In this document: one piece after another, positions 44,601 to 58,899 of the stretch
How positions within the stretch are numbered: the stretch's first letter is position 1
How the letters are laid out: the number at the start of each line of letters is the position of its first letter
Source: Cristatella mucedo
Taxonomy: Eukaryota; Bryozoa; Phylactolaemata; Cristatellidae
Length of the DNA stretch: 64,000 bases
NCBI GenBank assembly: GCA_009760855.2
Contig: WPIO01000016.1
Span: 2,265,001 to 2,329,000 of the forward strand
Reading direction: 5' to 3'
Notes under the pieces: model-generated
Told to the model about the DNA's origin: nothing
The model's database searches: none
Seen by the model: only the letters and a program-made list of their open reading frames with translations
Position numbers and translations under genes: made by a program

Positions 44601-47600
44601 GTAGCATGCTCAATAAAAAACGAGGACAACATGGCTATTAATATGTTATAAATACTAGCTGACTTAACAGCTTTTTGTATAGCGACAGAAGAGCCTTTAC
44701 GGTAATCACCACCGCTTGCAGTGGTGACAAAGAATCGCCCACCACAGAGTTCGAACCCACGGCTTCGGGGCCAAGGTCATGAAAAGCAACCGCCTTACCT
44801 AGTGAGCCATTACTATACATGCGCAGGGTAAGCAAGCAGGTATGGTTAGTGGCAGCAGGCGCAATTTCAGCAATCACAGGGACACACTAAATGCTGTGAT
44901 TATTAGATGTGGCTTTAGTTTTTTTAAATGTTTTCAAGTCCGGAGATGTCGTTACGCAAGTTGAGACTCAATCTTTATTCCCTCACCAGGTACATAAACG
45001 ATCTGGCTGGCTCACAGCAGACGTCGGTGGTCACATTCTAGATCTCGTGATCACTAAGGATGTCCTCCCCACGGACCTTGTGGTGTGCCCACTGACCCTC
45101 TCAGATCATTGTTCGGTCTCGTTTACTGTTCCTGCTTCCTTGTACGTACAGGGTAATGTTGAACTTGTTAAACGACGTAACTTACAAAGAATTGACATGG
45201 ACAAGTTTATGAAATCTGTTTGTGATGCAGGTCTTCTTGATGTGCATTCAGACTCGACCGGCAGCCTCGATACCCTCACTGATGCGGTGAACATGACACT
45301 CAGGAGTGCTCTTGACAAGCATGCTCCCGTTCATTCTATCCGTGTTTAAAGTCACGAAGATTCCTTTCAATTTACAAAGAAACTCCTAAAGATGCGCCGG
45401 CCTAAGCGCAGGCTTGAACGTCGTTTCAAGAAATCGGGGTCTGATGCAGATCTAGTCAATTTCAAAGACTTCCTTCGAGTTTACAAGCTTTTAAAGCTTA
45501 AAAAACCAGGGCTTCTTTTTTCATTCGAAAGCTGAATTCCTGCCAGTCGGACACTAAACAGATTTATAAGACAGTAAACCATTTACTGGGCAATGTTGTG
45601 AAGTCTGACTCCCCAGATATTAAGGGCTGAGCCAAAAAGGTTTTAGCCTTCTTTACTGAAAACATCGTGCACATTCGTGCCTCCATTAAGCCCCCTCCGA
45701 CTAAAGCAATCGCGGTTCCTCAACCTGTGACCTTCCTTAAAAGGTTCTCCGAGGTTTCTGCATGCGATGTGGCTACCTTAATAAGGTCTAGCAAAAAGAG
45801 CTCGTCTCCTGAAGACCCTATACCCTCATGTCAGTGGTCTTCACTGGCAGACCAACTTAGCCCTGCCATAACCAAGATTTTTAATGCTTCTTTGGGAAAA
45901 GGGGTCATCCCCAAGTCCTTCAAATCGGCAATCGTTAGACCTATTCTTAAAAAGCCTGGATTAGACACAGAGGTCCTTGCAAACTATCGTCCAGTTTCCC
46001 TTCTTCCTTTCTTATCAAAGATTCTTGAAAAAATTGTTGCTAAGCAGCTGGTTGAACATATTGAAAAAAATGGAATGCCAGAAAAATTTCAATCAGGATT
46101 CAAGAGGCAGCGCTCTACTGAAATGGCTCTCCTCCGTGTTAACAATGAAATTCTACGTGGCAACGACGACGGGAATGTCACTGCCCTAGCTCTGCTAGAT
46201 CTGTCTGCTGCTTTCGACACCATTGATCACGAGGTTTTGCTTGAACGATTGAGAACAACGATCGGTCTGGCAGACGAAGCACTGGCGTGGTTTAAATCGT
46301 ACTCGTCTGATCGCGTTCAATCCGTGTCGTGTGGGGGTCAGGTCTCACGCACGAGAAGGGTCACCTGTGGAGTCACTCAAGGGTCCGTACTCGGCCCCTT
46401 GCTGTTCTCCATTTATACAAAACCTGTGGGAAAAGTCATTAAGGCCCATGGAATGAGATATCACTTCTATGCTGATGATACTCAGTTGTATTTGTCATTC
46501 AAACCGTTGGAATCTGCTGCAGCAACTGGGAAACTGAATACTTGCCTTGCCGATGTTCGATCTTGGATGTCGGAAAACTTCCTGAAATTAAATGATGATA
46601 AAACCGAACTGCTGCTCATAGGACACCCTAAGCGTGTGGCTGGATTAAAAGGCTTTGCTCTTCTAATAGGTGATGTTATTGTGCGACCATCACCACGCGC
46701 TCGAAACGTAGGTGTCGTTTTCGACAACTGCCTTAATTTTAAAAGCTTTATTCAGAAGACTGCTTCTACAGCTAACCATCACATCCGATCCCTATCCAAG
46801 ATTAGGAGCTGTCTCTCACTGTTGCTTGTAAATAATATAACTACCTCCTTAGTTCTGTCTCGGCTTGATTATTGCAATTCCTTATTGGGTGGGCTGCCAA
46901 AGAAAGCTATTAGACCACTGCAGCTGACTATGAATATGGCTGCAAGGCTAGTCTTCAAGTCCCAGAGGTTTGAGCACGTGTCTCCTTTGCTAAAAGAGCT
47001 AGGATGAATGCCGAATGAGCAACGGATCCAGAGCAAAGTTCTTACGCAAACCCACAAGGCCCACCACGGCTTGGCTCCTTCATACCTAGCTGAACTGTTG
47101 CCCCAGTTTCAACCTATTCGCGCCCTCAGGTCCTGTGTGGACAATAAATTAGCTGTTTCATTCCTCCGCTTAAAGACAGTTGGCAACAGAAGCTTTAGCT
47201 CTGCAGGTTCTAGGCCGTGGAACTCACTTCCACAATTCTTACGCAACGACAACTACTCTCCTACTTCCGACTATGGGTCATCGTTTTCAGCGGCCCTGAG
47301 CTGTTACTTCCATGCTACTCACTACCTCAACTGCTCTCCTGACTCTGCTATGCTGTCCACTTTCTCTTTGTTGTGTGAGACGAAGTCTGTTGGCTACCGA
47401 ATGCTTACCGAAAGCCGCTTAGGCTGTGAGTGCGCTGTACAAAACTCTCCTGCGTAACACCCACCTGGTCTTTATGAGTTGTGGAGTTACAGACGGAGAT
47501 ACATTACAATACATGGACGAGTGCATCGGCGCGGAACACATCCTTACATCAAAGGTCCGACTCTGCATTGAGTCAATTGCCTAACTACCTGCTGCAGGTG

Positions 47601-48770
47601 GGACATGCATCAGTGGCCGATGCTGCTGCACTAATTACAATAGCAGAACCTGGAGGCTCACACAACACAGGCTTTAGGAGCGTACGAACTGAAGGAGCTG
47701 TCTCCAAAGGATTTACGATTTTGTAGAATTTATGGTTAAACAGCTAAGAATCCGAAAAGCAGGTGGTACGATACTTAGCCTGGTGGGGGAGTAGATCTGA
47801 TACGTAGGCTAAAGCCAAAAAAAGGAAGGAACCTAAAAGTGAGTGACAAATCAATACAGTCGATGCGTTGCTTGACTGAGAGCCAGTGCAGGTAAGCGAG
47901 AAGTGCTGAGATGCGAAAATTTCAGCAATGTCAGGCAGCTCGAATTAGGCAGACTTGACTGTGGAGCCGATGTGGTCGCCTGATGAGCGGTCACTTAAGA
48001 GCATTTAGATTTCCGTATTTAACAGGCCGTCGCCATCAATTGCCGTGCAGTGCCCTACATCTCCATCAAATGTTGACGAGAGGAATTTTAAGACAGTGAA
48101 GAGAGGGACGTCGCTGGCAGATTTGGGGCCTTAATTTTATCTAAAATAAGAGCTACGCTTACTTACGGTTTAGATTTAGGTTTATAGCTACGCAGATAAT
48201 CTCTCAGAGCAGATTTACAGTTGAGGCTTATTTTCAGATGTGGGAATTATTTAAAAATAAGCGGCTAGGTTACAGACGGTTAGGGCTGGAATTTCGAGTG
48301 GAGCGAGAAATACGGGTTTGCTGAAGACATGGTGGGTTATGCAGGAGATATTAGATAGACGTGGCCAGCGGTCGCCCTACCTGAGACGCGTATCAAGCAA
48401 CTGACGTTGTCTCTCGCGTCATGCCGCCAGTACGATGGCTTGTCGGCGTCGCAGAAAAGTCGCTTTCCGTTCCACGCCGGCAACACCGTCACGTTGAGAA
48501 TGTTGGAAAACCATCTGGTGCCCTCGAAGAGAAAGGACTGCTGGCAGCGCGAGAACTCCAGCTCCGGCACGCTCTCGATGGGAACACCGTCGAGAGTCCA
48601 ATTCACGGTCGGACTCTCATTCGCCGGCCCCTGGCACGTCAAGGCCTCGTAGGGAGATGTGAAGTTGATGTAGCACCAGAGGTCAACAAGATTATCTTCG
48701 ACCTGCCTAGGTCCCCAGTCTACCAGCGTCTGTTGGAGCCAGTCCGCACCAGAGATTTCAAGTGTTTGAC
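41625..48770 (-). CDS. Ig-domain membrane protein, paralog B (last two exons)
   Basis: Ig exon 48770-48381 (130 codons, phase 1-1, TCAG acceptor and GTAGGG donor) and last exon 41890-41625 (phase 1, TTCGCAG acceptor, stop TAG). It keeps the Ig signature: Cys in EALTC, Trp in VNWTLDG, Cys in LFCDAD, and the identical run AWNGKRLFCDADKPSYWRHD. Relative to paralog A there is one extra residue at the start of the domain and three between the first Ig Cys and the Trp. The stalk is longer and Gly/Pro/Ser-rich, and the membrane segment (GAVAYGCALLGGYFAL) is preceded by a Cys. The intron is 6.5 kb because retroelements entered it. The 5' exons are not identified. Function is unknown. Confidence 0.7.
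42300..44460. repeat. Degenerate ~165 bp satellite in the intron of gene B
   Basis: Phrase variants of GCAATCGACNNCAATGGCCCGGG at about 42747, 42908, 43116, 43290, 43470, 43625, 43797, 43950, 44106 and 44277. It is homologous to the satellite at 26.2-27.8 kb but has more readable monomers. Confidence 0.75.
44500..44830 (-). mobile_element. LINE tail followed by SINE family 1
   Basis: The minus strand shows a LINE 1 tail (44505-44580) and a SINE 1 copy (44660-44820) with B-box complement GAGTTCGAACCC at about 44740 and the GCAGTGGTG body. Both belong to the cluster that invaded gene B's intron. Confidence 0.75.
44900..47520 (+). mobile_element. LINE family 2, large 5'-truncated copy
   Basis: 44909-45349 encodes the end of the APE-type endonuclease (GHILDLVITKDVLP then LSDHCSVSFTV). 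A decayed linker follows. 45667-47007 is one open frame of 446 codons covering the reverse transcriptase: NYRPVSLLPFLSKILEK, FQSGFKRQRSTEMALL, ALLDLSAAFDTIDHEVLL, GVTQGSVLGPLLF, the catalytic FYADDTQLYLSF and LKLNDDKTELLLIG. A single TGA at 47005-47007 interrupts it before the C-terminal part (to about 47457). The 3' end has TTACAATACA repeats. The 5' UTR, ORF1 and most of the endonuclease are absent. L2/CR1-type by motif style. Confidence 0.93.
47660..47998 (-). mobile_element. LINE family 1 fragment
   Basis: Minus-strand RT end: text for GDSSFSSYAPK-like, then the LAYVSDLLPHQAK and LHWLSVKQRID region, ending near 47960. Homology to unit A resumes at about 48000. Confidence 0.75.
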
Positions 48771-49864
48771 CTGAGCGAACAGGCGAGCTCGTTTGTGAGT
48801 ACATGAATGCCGCTCCATCGAAGCGCTCGATTGACGAACTCGGAAATCGGCATACAGTAGGGCAAAAACATGACGGCTGCAAAAGTTCTCATGTTTATTC
48901 GCACAAGCAGTTGCAAAAGCTTGTGCTAGAGACCGTAATAGAGGAAAAACCCTTTAGCCTCTCCTACTATTGCTGGCGAGACGCCCTACCACTGCCGCGA
49001 CTGCTTACCCTCGATTTAAAGAGCGTGCATACCTAAATTACAAAAAGCATGGCGTACCTAAATTGCAGCGACATTAGCGACAGTAGCTAGCTACTTGTAA
49101 GACTTACAACTGCAGCGGGCAGGCGGAAGTTACGGCAGGAACATGCAGAAACACTGAAGCTATTGTCATCACCCGGATTTGCTCGCTACGCAGAAACTTA
49201 AATTACAACCGGCTGTAGCGATAACCGAATCTCTCCTAACGAAATTTACTGCGTCGGCGGAAGAGGAAGCCTGTACAGTTATTAGCGATAGCGAGGCTTG
49301 CTCCACTGATAAAAAATGACGTGAGAAAAAAGGACTGTGAGGAACAGCATTAGAAAAAGTTCCTTAAATTGGAGCGCATCGCATAATGCTGTCCATGGGC
49401 GAGTTGGGAGGGAAAGAGCTTCCTTAAATCGTACTTCGGCGACGTCAATCGGCAGAGGGCTCCAGACTGACCGCTGCCACGAGGAACCGGAGTCACTGTC
49501 CTTTGAAAGAACTTCCGTTCGAGAGTCACCTCAGTGCTCCGAGTAAGGAAGAGCAGATGCTCATTTAGACTTCACTTCGGGCGGCTCAAAAGAGAACGTG
49601 TCCATACCACGCTTACAGCTGCCGAGCTCGCGCGGGCATTAGCGATTGCATTTCGCATCAGGCCTGTCATCCAGCTCCCATCGCTCGTCCGCACAATGCC
49701 GATTCTCGCGTAACGAGAACCTAAATGTTCGCTTAATGCCAGTATTGTACATTGACACATTATGAGGCGGTCGCCTGTGTGAAGAGCACGAAATCCGGAA
49801 GCGCATAAGCATTTCCCCCCACTTCATGAACCAAGTCAAATCGTAAAAGTGTCTTTGCACTACC

Positions 49865-49866
<2 letters not shown>
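48771..49866. other. Upstream of Ig exon B, no exon found
   Basis: Counterpart of 28528-29600. Divergence is high near the Ig exon and falls towards the microsatellite. No signal-peptide exon is convincing. Confidence 0.45.
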
Positions 49867-49946
<80 letters not shown>

Positions 49947-50005
49947 ACACACACACACACTCTCACACACACAGACACACACACATATATATACATACAT
50001 ACATA

Positions 50006-50066
<61 letters not shown>

Positions 50067-50067
50067 A
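49867..50067. repeat. (AC)n(TA)n compound microsatellite, unit B
   Basis: Same structure as 29601-29835, shorter AC part, same ATACATACATACATAT junction. Confidence 0.97.
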
Positions 50068-50930
50068 ATTCATTTGTATTATGCCATAAAAGAAATTAAT
50101 CTAAATTCAGGCGCTTCACCTATGCCCCGAGCTCGAGCTTAATGGCCTTGCAAATGACGAGCGCCATACGTTCTGGGAGTGCGAGGAGTTATCCCAGTTC
50201 GCACCAGCCGATATACAATGAGCTCCTCCGTGCGCTTCTAACAGGCAGCTGTGACGTCACACAGACTACCAAAATCGAGGTCGGGCTTGCAAAGCGGATG
50301 CATTCCCGAGGTACTCACCGATGGGAACGACGACCATCAAACTGACACTCGCCAAAATGGCTGCCGAAATCATCATTTTCAATTCAATACTGCAAATTTA
50401 GTAGAGTGCAAATTAGTCAGCATCAATTACTTAACGATAATAAATCAGCTATAGAACGACCAGTGACTATAAAAAAGTTTTTGAAATACTTACGCAGCAT
50501 CCAAAGCGAACTTAAATCTTTTCCTGAAAAGTTAAAACTATGCTGGAACGGCTGAGTGTTAATCAGTGAATAATTATAATATTACGCTCAATTTCTGTGC
50601 CTCCAAGAACGTGACGGAAAGGGGCAACAGTACACACAGTCGGAGCAACTGCGATAAGGAACGGGTGAGATTTTGGCTTCGATCTAACTGTAGAAAAGGC
50701 AGGAGATTAAAATTAAATGCAAAAGTAGTACTCGCGACAGCACACAACAACCCCGTAGCAAGGTTGAACAAACCTAGTTGCGCCTCTCGTCTCGATTGGG
50801 CATAACTGGTGGAAGACTCCAGAGTGAACGGAAAATGATCATCTGAGGAGCCAATGAAGTATGGGGCACCTCAGGGGACTCTGATTGGTCAGGTTCTTTT
50901 CACGGTTTATAGTCTCCCTCTTGCGGACGA

Positions 50931-52780
<1,850 letters not shown>

Positions 52781-52789
52781 TTCTTTGCT

Positions 52790-53695
52790 TCTGCAAATTA
52801 TCACTTGTTGCTGGACTACCGACCTATGCAATCAGGCGCTAACAGTTGGCCTTAGCTACAGCTTACCTATCATATCTCACTAACAGGCTAAGTATCGTAC
52901 CACCTGCTTTCCGGAATCTAATCGTTAACTTATATCTCGTACGAACATGATACCCTTTGAGACCGCTACGATTAAGCATTCGGTCATGCTGATGCTGCGA
53001 TTGCGAAACCCTCACTAATTCGAGTAGCGGCACAACGCGTGCACAGTGATATGACCTGAAGCTGGCGACACACGACGTTAAAACAAAGCACTACATATTC
53101 CGCACGCAGAGCTTGCAAAAACAACGCATTATTAAAAGCATAACAATAGCCTGTATTCTACGGCTTATACATGCGGGTGACTCGCTGACAGACAGAAGCT
53201 CGCGCTAAGCGCTACTCACCGACCGGCAGACCGTCGCTCCAAGACTGCGAATGCCGTATGTCACAAGCCCTATATAGTAGCCAGGTCATAAATCACATTA
53301 ATCACTAAAAAAAAACAAAAATAAATAGCAATAATCGCGCATAGTGCTGCTCATAAGGCTTAGCTCATTGAGGCGATTTCATAAGCGTCCTCATTCGAGT
53401 GGCATTGCACTGCCTTTGCACGCATGAAAAGTTTCTTGTAAAGGATTAGGTTCTCTGAGTGTGCGATACAAATGTTTTTTTGTTATTCTTAACTGTATAA
53501 TTGCTTACAATTCATTTTATTATTAATGATACTATGTTTACTTGGACGCCGGCAATCCGCCACCTCGCGACGGCCCTGACCGGCGTTTTAGTCGCAACTG
53601 CCTTATGCCTCTGCCGGCCGTGACTCACCCATTATAAGCCACCGCTATAAAAGCTATGGTTCATAAGCCGACAGCAGCCCAATAAACTCCAAAGG
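52790..53695. other. Duplicated spacer, unit B
   Basis: Near-identical to 32250-33180. No gene seen. Confidence 0.5.
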
Positions 53696-53699
53696 ACCA

Positions 53700-54380
53700 C
53701 TGAGCCAATCACGAGGACGCACTAAATGCTCTGATATATAGGTGCATTTGTAGCTTCTTTGTAAACGTCGTCGAGTCAGGGGATGTCGCGACGTCAGTCG
53801 GGAGCGAGTGCCAGGCTTTGGGAGCATTCGTACTAAAGGCGCATGGCTATTTAGAGGCGCAGCTAAAGGACCAGAGTCAAAAGAGCTGATGGTTGCGATA
53901 GGAAATCCTAGCAGGAAGTGCGTCGTAGATGTGGTATCCTTATCTAAACAAGCTCGAATTTTAGCAATGTTATTAGGTGAAAGTAAGCAGACTTGATAGT
54001 GGAGCTGATGTGGTCGCCTTACGAAAGGTCACTTTGGAACATGGCACCTAGATTTCGTGCAGATTCAATCGGAGGTATGCTAGTAGAGCCAATTTTGAGC
54101 GCTACACATTCCAATTTCCGAATCAAACTTGGTTCACCCATAGTAGTAAGTTATTTTTATCATGATTTAATTTAAGAAAATTTGCTGCCACCTGTGTGCT
54201 GATGTCATCGATGCATGCAGCAAAGGAGTTGAGAGAATTTGAGGTGCTCGAAGGCTGGGAGGGATCAAAGCAAAGGTACAACTGAGTGTCATCCGCATAG
54301 AAGTGAAAGCCTAGTTTGTGCTTGGCGATCGCATCGGCAAGACGGAGAGTAGAGCCATCACGTCCGATCCTCATCTAAGA
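53700..54380 (-). mobile_element. LINE family 1 fragment, unit B
   Basis: Minus strand, from the RT motif HFYADDTQLYLCFDPSQPS (open frame 54374-54123) to the AWNSL-equivalent region at about 53800, with internal loss. Unit A keeps only the left part. Confidence 0.8.
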
Positions 54381-54539
54381 CTAGGAGCTGTCTTCAAAAG
54401 TGGCTTGCAAAAATTTAACTAGCACCTTAGATCGGTCTTAAATTTAACTTCTCTAAAATATAAATTAAATTTTAACTTAAATTAAAGTTTGATTTTATTA
54501 AAAAATTTAACCTTACAATTAAAAAAAATAACAAAAATT

Positions 54540-55670
54540 GCACGTCAGTTCAGTCTTGACTAGATTACTGTAATTGCCTTTCGGCTGAGCTACCGAAAAA
54601 AGCCACTAGGCAACGGCAGCTGGCTGAGAGTGCAAGGCTGCAAGGAAGGCTAGTTTGGAAAATCCCAGTGGTTTGACCACGTGTCTGCTTTGATAAAAGA
54701 GCTAGGATGGCTGCCGGTTGATCAACGGATACAGACTAACGTTCTTACGCTGACCCACAAGTCCCGCCACGGCTTGGCTCCTCCATACCTACCTGAACTG
54801 CTGCACAAACGTAAGCCTCCTTGTGCCCTCAGGTCGTACATGGGGAATAAATTAGCTGTTCCCTTCTTCCGCTTATAGACAGTTGGAGACAGAAACATTA
54901 GCTCTGCATGTCAAAGACTGTGGAACTCACTTTTATGATTCTTACGCACTGACAACTGCTCTCGTTGTGCCGTTGGTGGTACATCATTTCTAGCCATATT
55001 GAGCTGCTAATTCCATGCTAATCACTACCTCAAATGCTCTCTGGACTCTACTATGCTTCCCGATTTCTCATTTTTGCGTGAGATGTGTAGTTTGTATGTA
55101 TGTATTGTATGTCTGATAAGCCACTGGTGAGCTGTTAGAAGCACCACCGAGAGGGGCCGGTGCACAGCTGTGGTCCGCCTGTGATGTGGTATGGACACAG
55201 GCCGGTAACCAGCTGGTGGCCAGATGGTGGATTCACCATCAGGGTCTCCCAGTGCACTGCTGTGGTCCCCGCCTTTGATGTGGCACGGACCAGCTGGTGG
55301 CCAGATGGTGGATTCACCACCAGGGTCGGCCGGTGCACCGTTGTGGTCGATGAGTCATCGGAGTCGACCAGGGGAGGGGAGTCGTGTGAGAGCAGGGGCC
55401 GAGGGGAGCCGTGCGCTCTTCGGCTCCGTGCGTTAGTAATAAACTGTTGGTGTTGGGAATCGGCTGTCTCTCTGCTGTGCGAACAAAACGACAAGATGCA
55501 ATCTGCTGACTAGCAAATGCGCAACGGAAGTAGCTAAGACCTTGAGCATGCTATGTGAAAATCTCCCGCGTATTACCCACGTAGCCTGTATGGCTTTGTG
55601 GAGATACAGATGGAGATACACTAAATCGCAATACATTACACTAAATTACATCAAGGATTGCTACGTGCAT
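54540..55670 (+). mobile_element. LINE family 2 3' fragment, unit B, split by a solo LTR
   Basis: ELGWLPVDQRIQTNVLTLTH and GLAPPYLPELL read on the plus strand. The 3' UTR is interrupted at 55085 by the LTR and resumes at 55494 (AGATGCAATCTGCTGAC), ending with TTACAC-type repeats. Confidence 0.85.
55086..55493 (+). mobile_element. Solo LTR (Ty3/gypsy-type) with 5 bp target duplication
   Basis: 408 bases from TGTAG to ACGACA (TG...CA ends), flanked by AGATG at 55081-55085 and 55494-55498. AATAAA lies at 55438-55443. It contains the same internal repeats as the 38 kb LTR, with a shorter 5' part. Unit A shows GAGGTGCAATC at 34109-34119 without insertion. Confidence 0.93.
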
Positions 55671-55899
55671 GATGGGAGGTGAGCTCTGAAAAACTGAACG
55701 TTTGGAAGAACGAGCCGTGCAGACGTAGCGGTGACTTGCGTGGTCAGTCGTTTGTAGCGCAGGTATAGAAAACAATCCGTCCTTCTTTTCCCTCCTGCTT
55801 TAAACTACCTGAATTATATAAATAAATTTAATAATATTTAAGAAACTGCTGAGTAAAGTGCAATGAGCTCGATTTAGCAATTATTCACCTTGTTGTCAA

Positions 55900-57050
55900 A
55901 TGTTCGCTTGCAGCGTTTGCAAGTGAAATGGCCTAGGGGTCGTCTTGATCCGCCACCGTCGTGTTGAAGTATGCTTAATTAGAGTCGAACATTTAGCTGA
56001 AGCTTTCGCTGAGTACCCTGTTCATCGCCGCTCGATAAATTGTCCCCGAGAGTAGGAAAAATGTGTCTGCTGGGTGCGTACGACCTCTGGATGCCATTGT
56101 CTTAACCCTTGTTGGATTGAGGGAGTGGCCAGTGTCTTTGAAGCCCATTTGCAGGAGCGTACGCGAGAACGATGGCATACAACGTTGTGGATACATTCTA
56201 GCAGCGACCTACTGCTTCGATATGACCTCAAAATTCGAACTTTTCACACCAATTTCCGGCCGATTTAACGGCTATATATAGTAACTTTGCGGCAGCTCGC
56301 GGCCGTTCTTGCAGGAAGCCTTAGGGCTGAGCCCGTTAGAGAGCGACGCTCCAGGACAGGGCGCTAGTGAGGGAATGATGCCCCTGTATTCAAATTTGCT
56401 AGTTCCGTTGAAAATTCTAATTGCTATGCCTGGATTATGCCAGGAGAAGCGTTCTCGTCGTTTTCGACGCATTGTCAAGCCCCTCGAGGCGACACTAGCG
56501 TCCAGTGCAAACATCAACGTTCAAAATAGACACTCTGGCTGATGGTGCTTGCCGTTCAAAGTACCCAAGGCACACCGAGGTCTCCGACGTTGACAAAGCG
56601 TTCGCTCTGCCAACATGTTTGCCCGGTAGACTTCAATAGCACGAGAATGAATGCTCGCGGGATTTCTTTGGGGGAGGGGCATAATTGGTTACCACCAGTT
56701 AGAAAAGAAGCCCAAGCATTTATACTTGCGTTGTTTCGAATGATTCGAATAAGACTCTCAATAGATAGAAAAGGCTTTGTGAAGGTTGCTGAGCAACCAC
56801 ACGAAGCACCTTTTCAAGAGTACGTCAAGGGGGTCTTTGCCTGCGTATAATTATGGTTGCTTAAGTGGTTGGCTTTTCCACTAATCGCGATGGTGTGGAT
56901 CCGATAGTGGCGTTCTCAGAGATGCAATTCTCTAGCATTAACTGATCGATGCTCTACAATAGATAAATACAATACAATAGCCTGCGCTCACTACCAGTGC
57001 TCTCTTGAAAATTTCCGCGACTGTCAGTTAGTCTTGGCCGAGAAGGGATG
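55900..57050 (-). repeat. Array module, copy 3 (unit B)
   Basis: All landmarks are present, including GCCGATTTAACGGCTATATATAG (56260-56282), CCGAGGTCTCCGAC (56575), and a long right part (to GAGAAGGGATGG) shared with the 61 kb copy. The stretch 56640-56850 is almost identical to 61570-61780. Confidence 0.8.
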
Positions 57051-57179
57051 GGCCAGAAACACATCCTTATACTGCCATGCGAGTGTTATAACGTTAACGC
57101 CGTTATAATTCATTACTTTTAAATTGACCTTTTCATGGTATTGAAATAATTCGCTCGCTGTGATACCCTTTGCACTCTA

Positions 57180-57360
57180 CAATCTCGGCTTCGCTTAGGC
57201 TTTTTTAATCGAGCCATCTAGTGCTTAAAAGTGTCGGCTCGCTGTGGGCACACACCTTGCAACCGAGGGCTGCTTGATCTCGGCGGATTCACTTAGCCGC
57301 TGCTCGTTGCTCGCGCTCGAGTCGTGATGGTCGCGGTGACAGACGATTGAACATATTGCA
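57180..57360 (-). pseudogene. 3' remnant of a third array unit
   Basis: CTCGGCTTCGCTTAGGC and the CTTAGCCGCTGCTCGTTGCTCGCGCTC stretch match the DNA just downstream of the last exon in gene A (25.32-25.39 kb) and gene B (41.46-41.53 kb). The last exon itself is not recognisable beyond 57360, so the unit was truncated. Confidence 0.5.
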
Positions 57361-57838
57361 ATGACGACGTCTTTTGGCTGGGGGAGGGCTGTGCTCTTGA
57401 ATATTGGCAGCCACAGGCAGGTGGAGATAATGTCCTTTACAAGTACTCGACTTCGGTTCGAGACGCGGCGCCGTGGTCTGATTAACGAGGAGCAGATCAG
57501 TTCAACTCTACGTTTTGCTGTTCAAAAAAGAATCGTTCTCAAATCGAACTTATGTTTGTCCCGATCTTGAGCTGTCACCCGGTCACTAGCAACGGGTGTT
57601 TGCATCCATCTGGCCAGGCATTTGGTCCATTGGCAAATTGTACACATGATACCGATGCTGGCGTACTGAGAGGTTGAGAGCCAAGATGGCCAGTTTGTGC
57701 TAGTATTACACTTTGCGTCATATGACGAAAGTCACCTAGGTAGAGAACTCGCAATCTGACAAGGGGATGAATTTTTTCCCACTTCCTAAGCCGACTCAAG
57801 AAAAGAGGTGACCAGCCTTATAGTAATCGACAGGAGTC
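57361..57838. other. Stretch after the third-unit remnant, no gene seen
   Basis: Open frames 57361-57570 (plus) and 57575-57799 (minus) have no recognisable domain. Part of the latter resembles LINE text in reverse but is too degraded to assign. Confidence 0.35.
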
Positions 57839-57839
57839 C

Positions 57840-58660
57840 GTCAAAGATGCTTGCACTTCAAGACAACTTTTTTGAATTGAAGGATGACAAAACCAACCTA
57901 CTAGTTATGGGCACACAAAGTGTGATTCCGAAATTGGAAAACCTGCCACTTAAAATAGCTCATCCAGAATATCTTCTGTTGAACCGGCTAGTAATCTAGG
58001 TGTTCTGTTCCAAAGTGACCTTGAATTAGACGACCGCATCAGCTACACAGTGAAGTCTGCTTACTTTCAGCTATAAAACATAGCTAAAACTCGGGCTCGG
58101 TTAGTCCATGGATTTTTAAATCCCGTCTCCACATCTACAAGTCACTGATTGCTGGACTACTGGCGGTGGGTGCAATCGTAAGCTTAAAGTTTGCAGTTAC
58201 ATCCAATCAAGCAGCGTATTGAGTTTAAGGTTCTGTCACTTACTTTTAGGTTATTTCACATTCTGGGTCTGCTTACCTAGCAGGACTCATCCTCAGCAGA
58301 CACAAAATCGCACAACATGCTCTTATTACTCGAATTGTTTAGCCAAACCTAAGAACGACAAACTGTTGGATACCACGCTCTTAGTTCATACGTTTCAAAA
58401 GTCTTGAATTGAATACCAAAGCAGAGCATAACGTCCCCGGACATGACGACATTTAAAAGAGGTTTACAACGCACCAGTTTGTTACCAAATTTGGTGGGCC
58501 TTTGTAGCATTTTTCTCGTGCGCAGGTGCCTACTTAAACCGCACCTACTCCTTGTGGACGTTAGCACCAATCGTTTGGGAATGCTTTTTATTAAGCATAT
58601 ATAGAGTGTATAGAAAGAGATCCAGCTCTCTGAGGGCGCTATATAAATGCATTACTATTC
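57840..58660 (+). mobile_element. LINE family 1b fragment
   Basis: FELKDDKTNLLVMGTQSV, then KLENLPLKIAHPE and frame-broken remains of the RT end. The tail is TATAGAAAGAGATCCAGCTC followed by GGGCGCTATATAAATGC (58610-58655). Confidence 0.8.
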
Positions 58661-58899
58661 TTACTATTATAAGAACCGAAGCCGTGAGAAGTGATCCTCA
58701 TCTTTTACGCTTTTAACTTTTGGGTGTTCAGCTTTACACTTCTAGAGAATGAAAAGTTTGCCGGTAAGCGTAGCTTGAACGAGTGACATGCCATTCTCAC
58801 TCAGTTAGTGCAACCGTATGGAGTGCTTGAGATGTGAGAAGGCTTGGGCCCAGCTGATTTCTGCTCAATGTAAGGAATCGAGCAAGCCCTGTAACTTGC

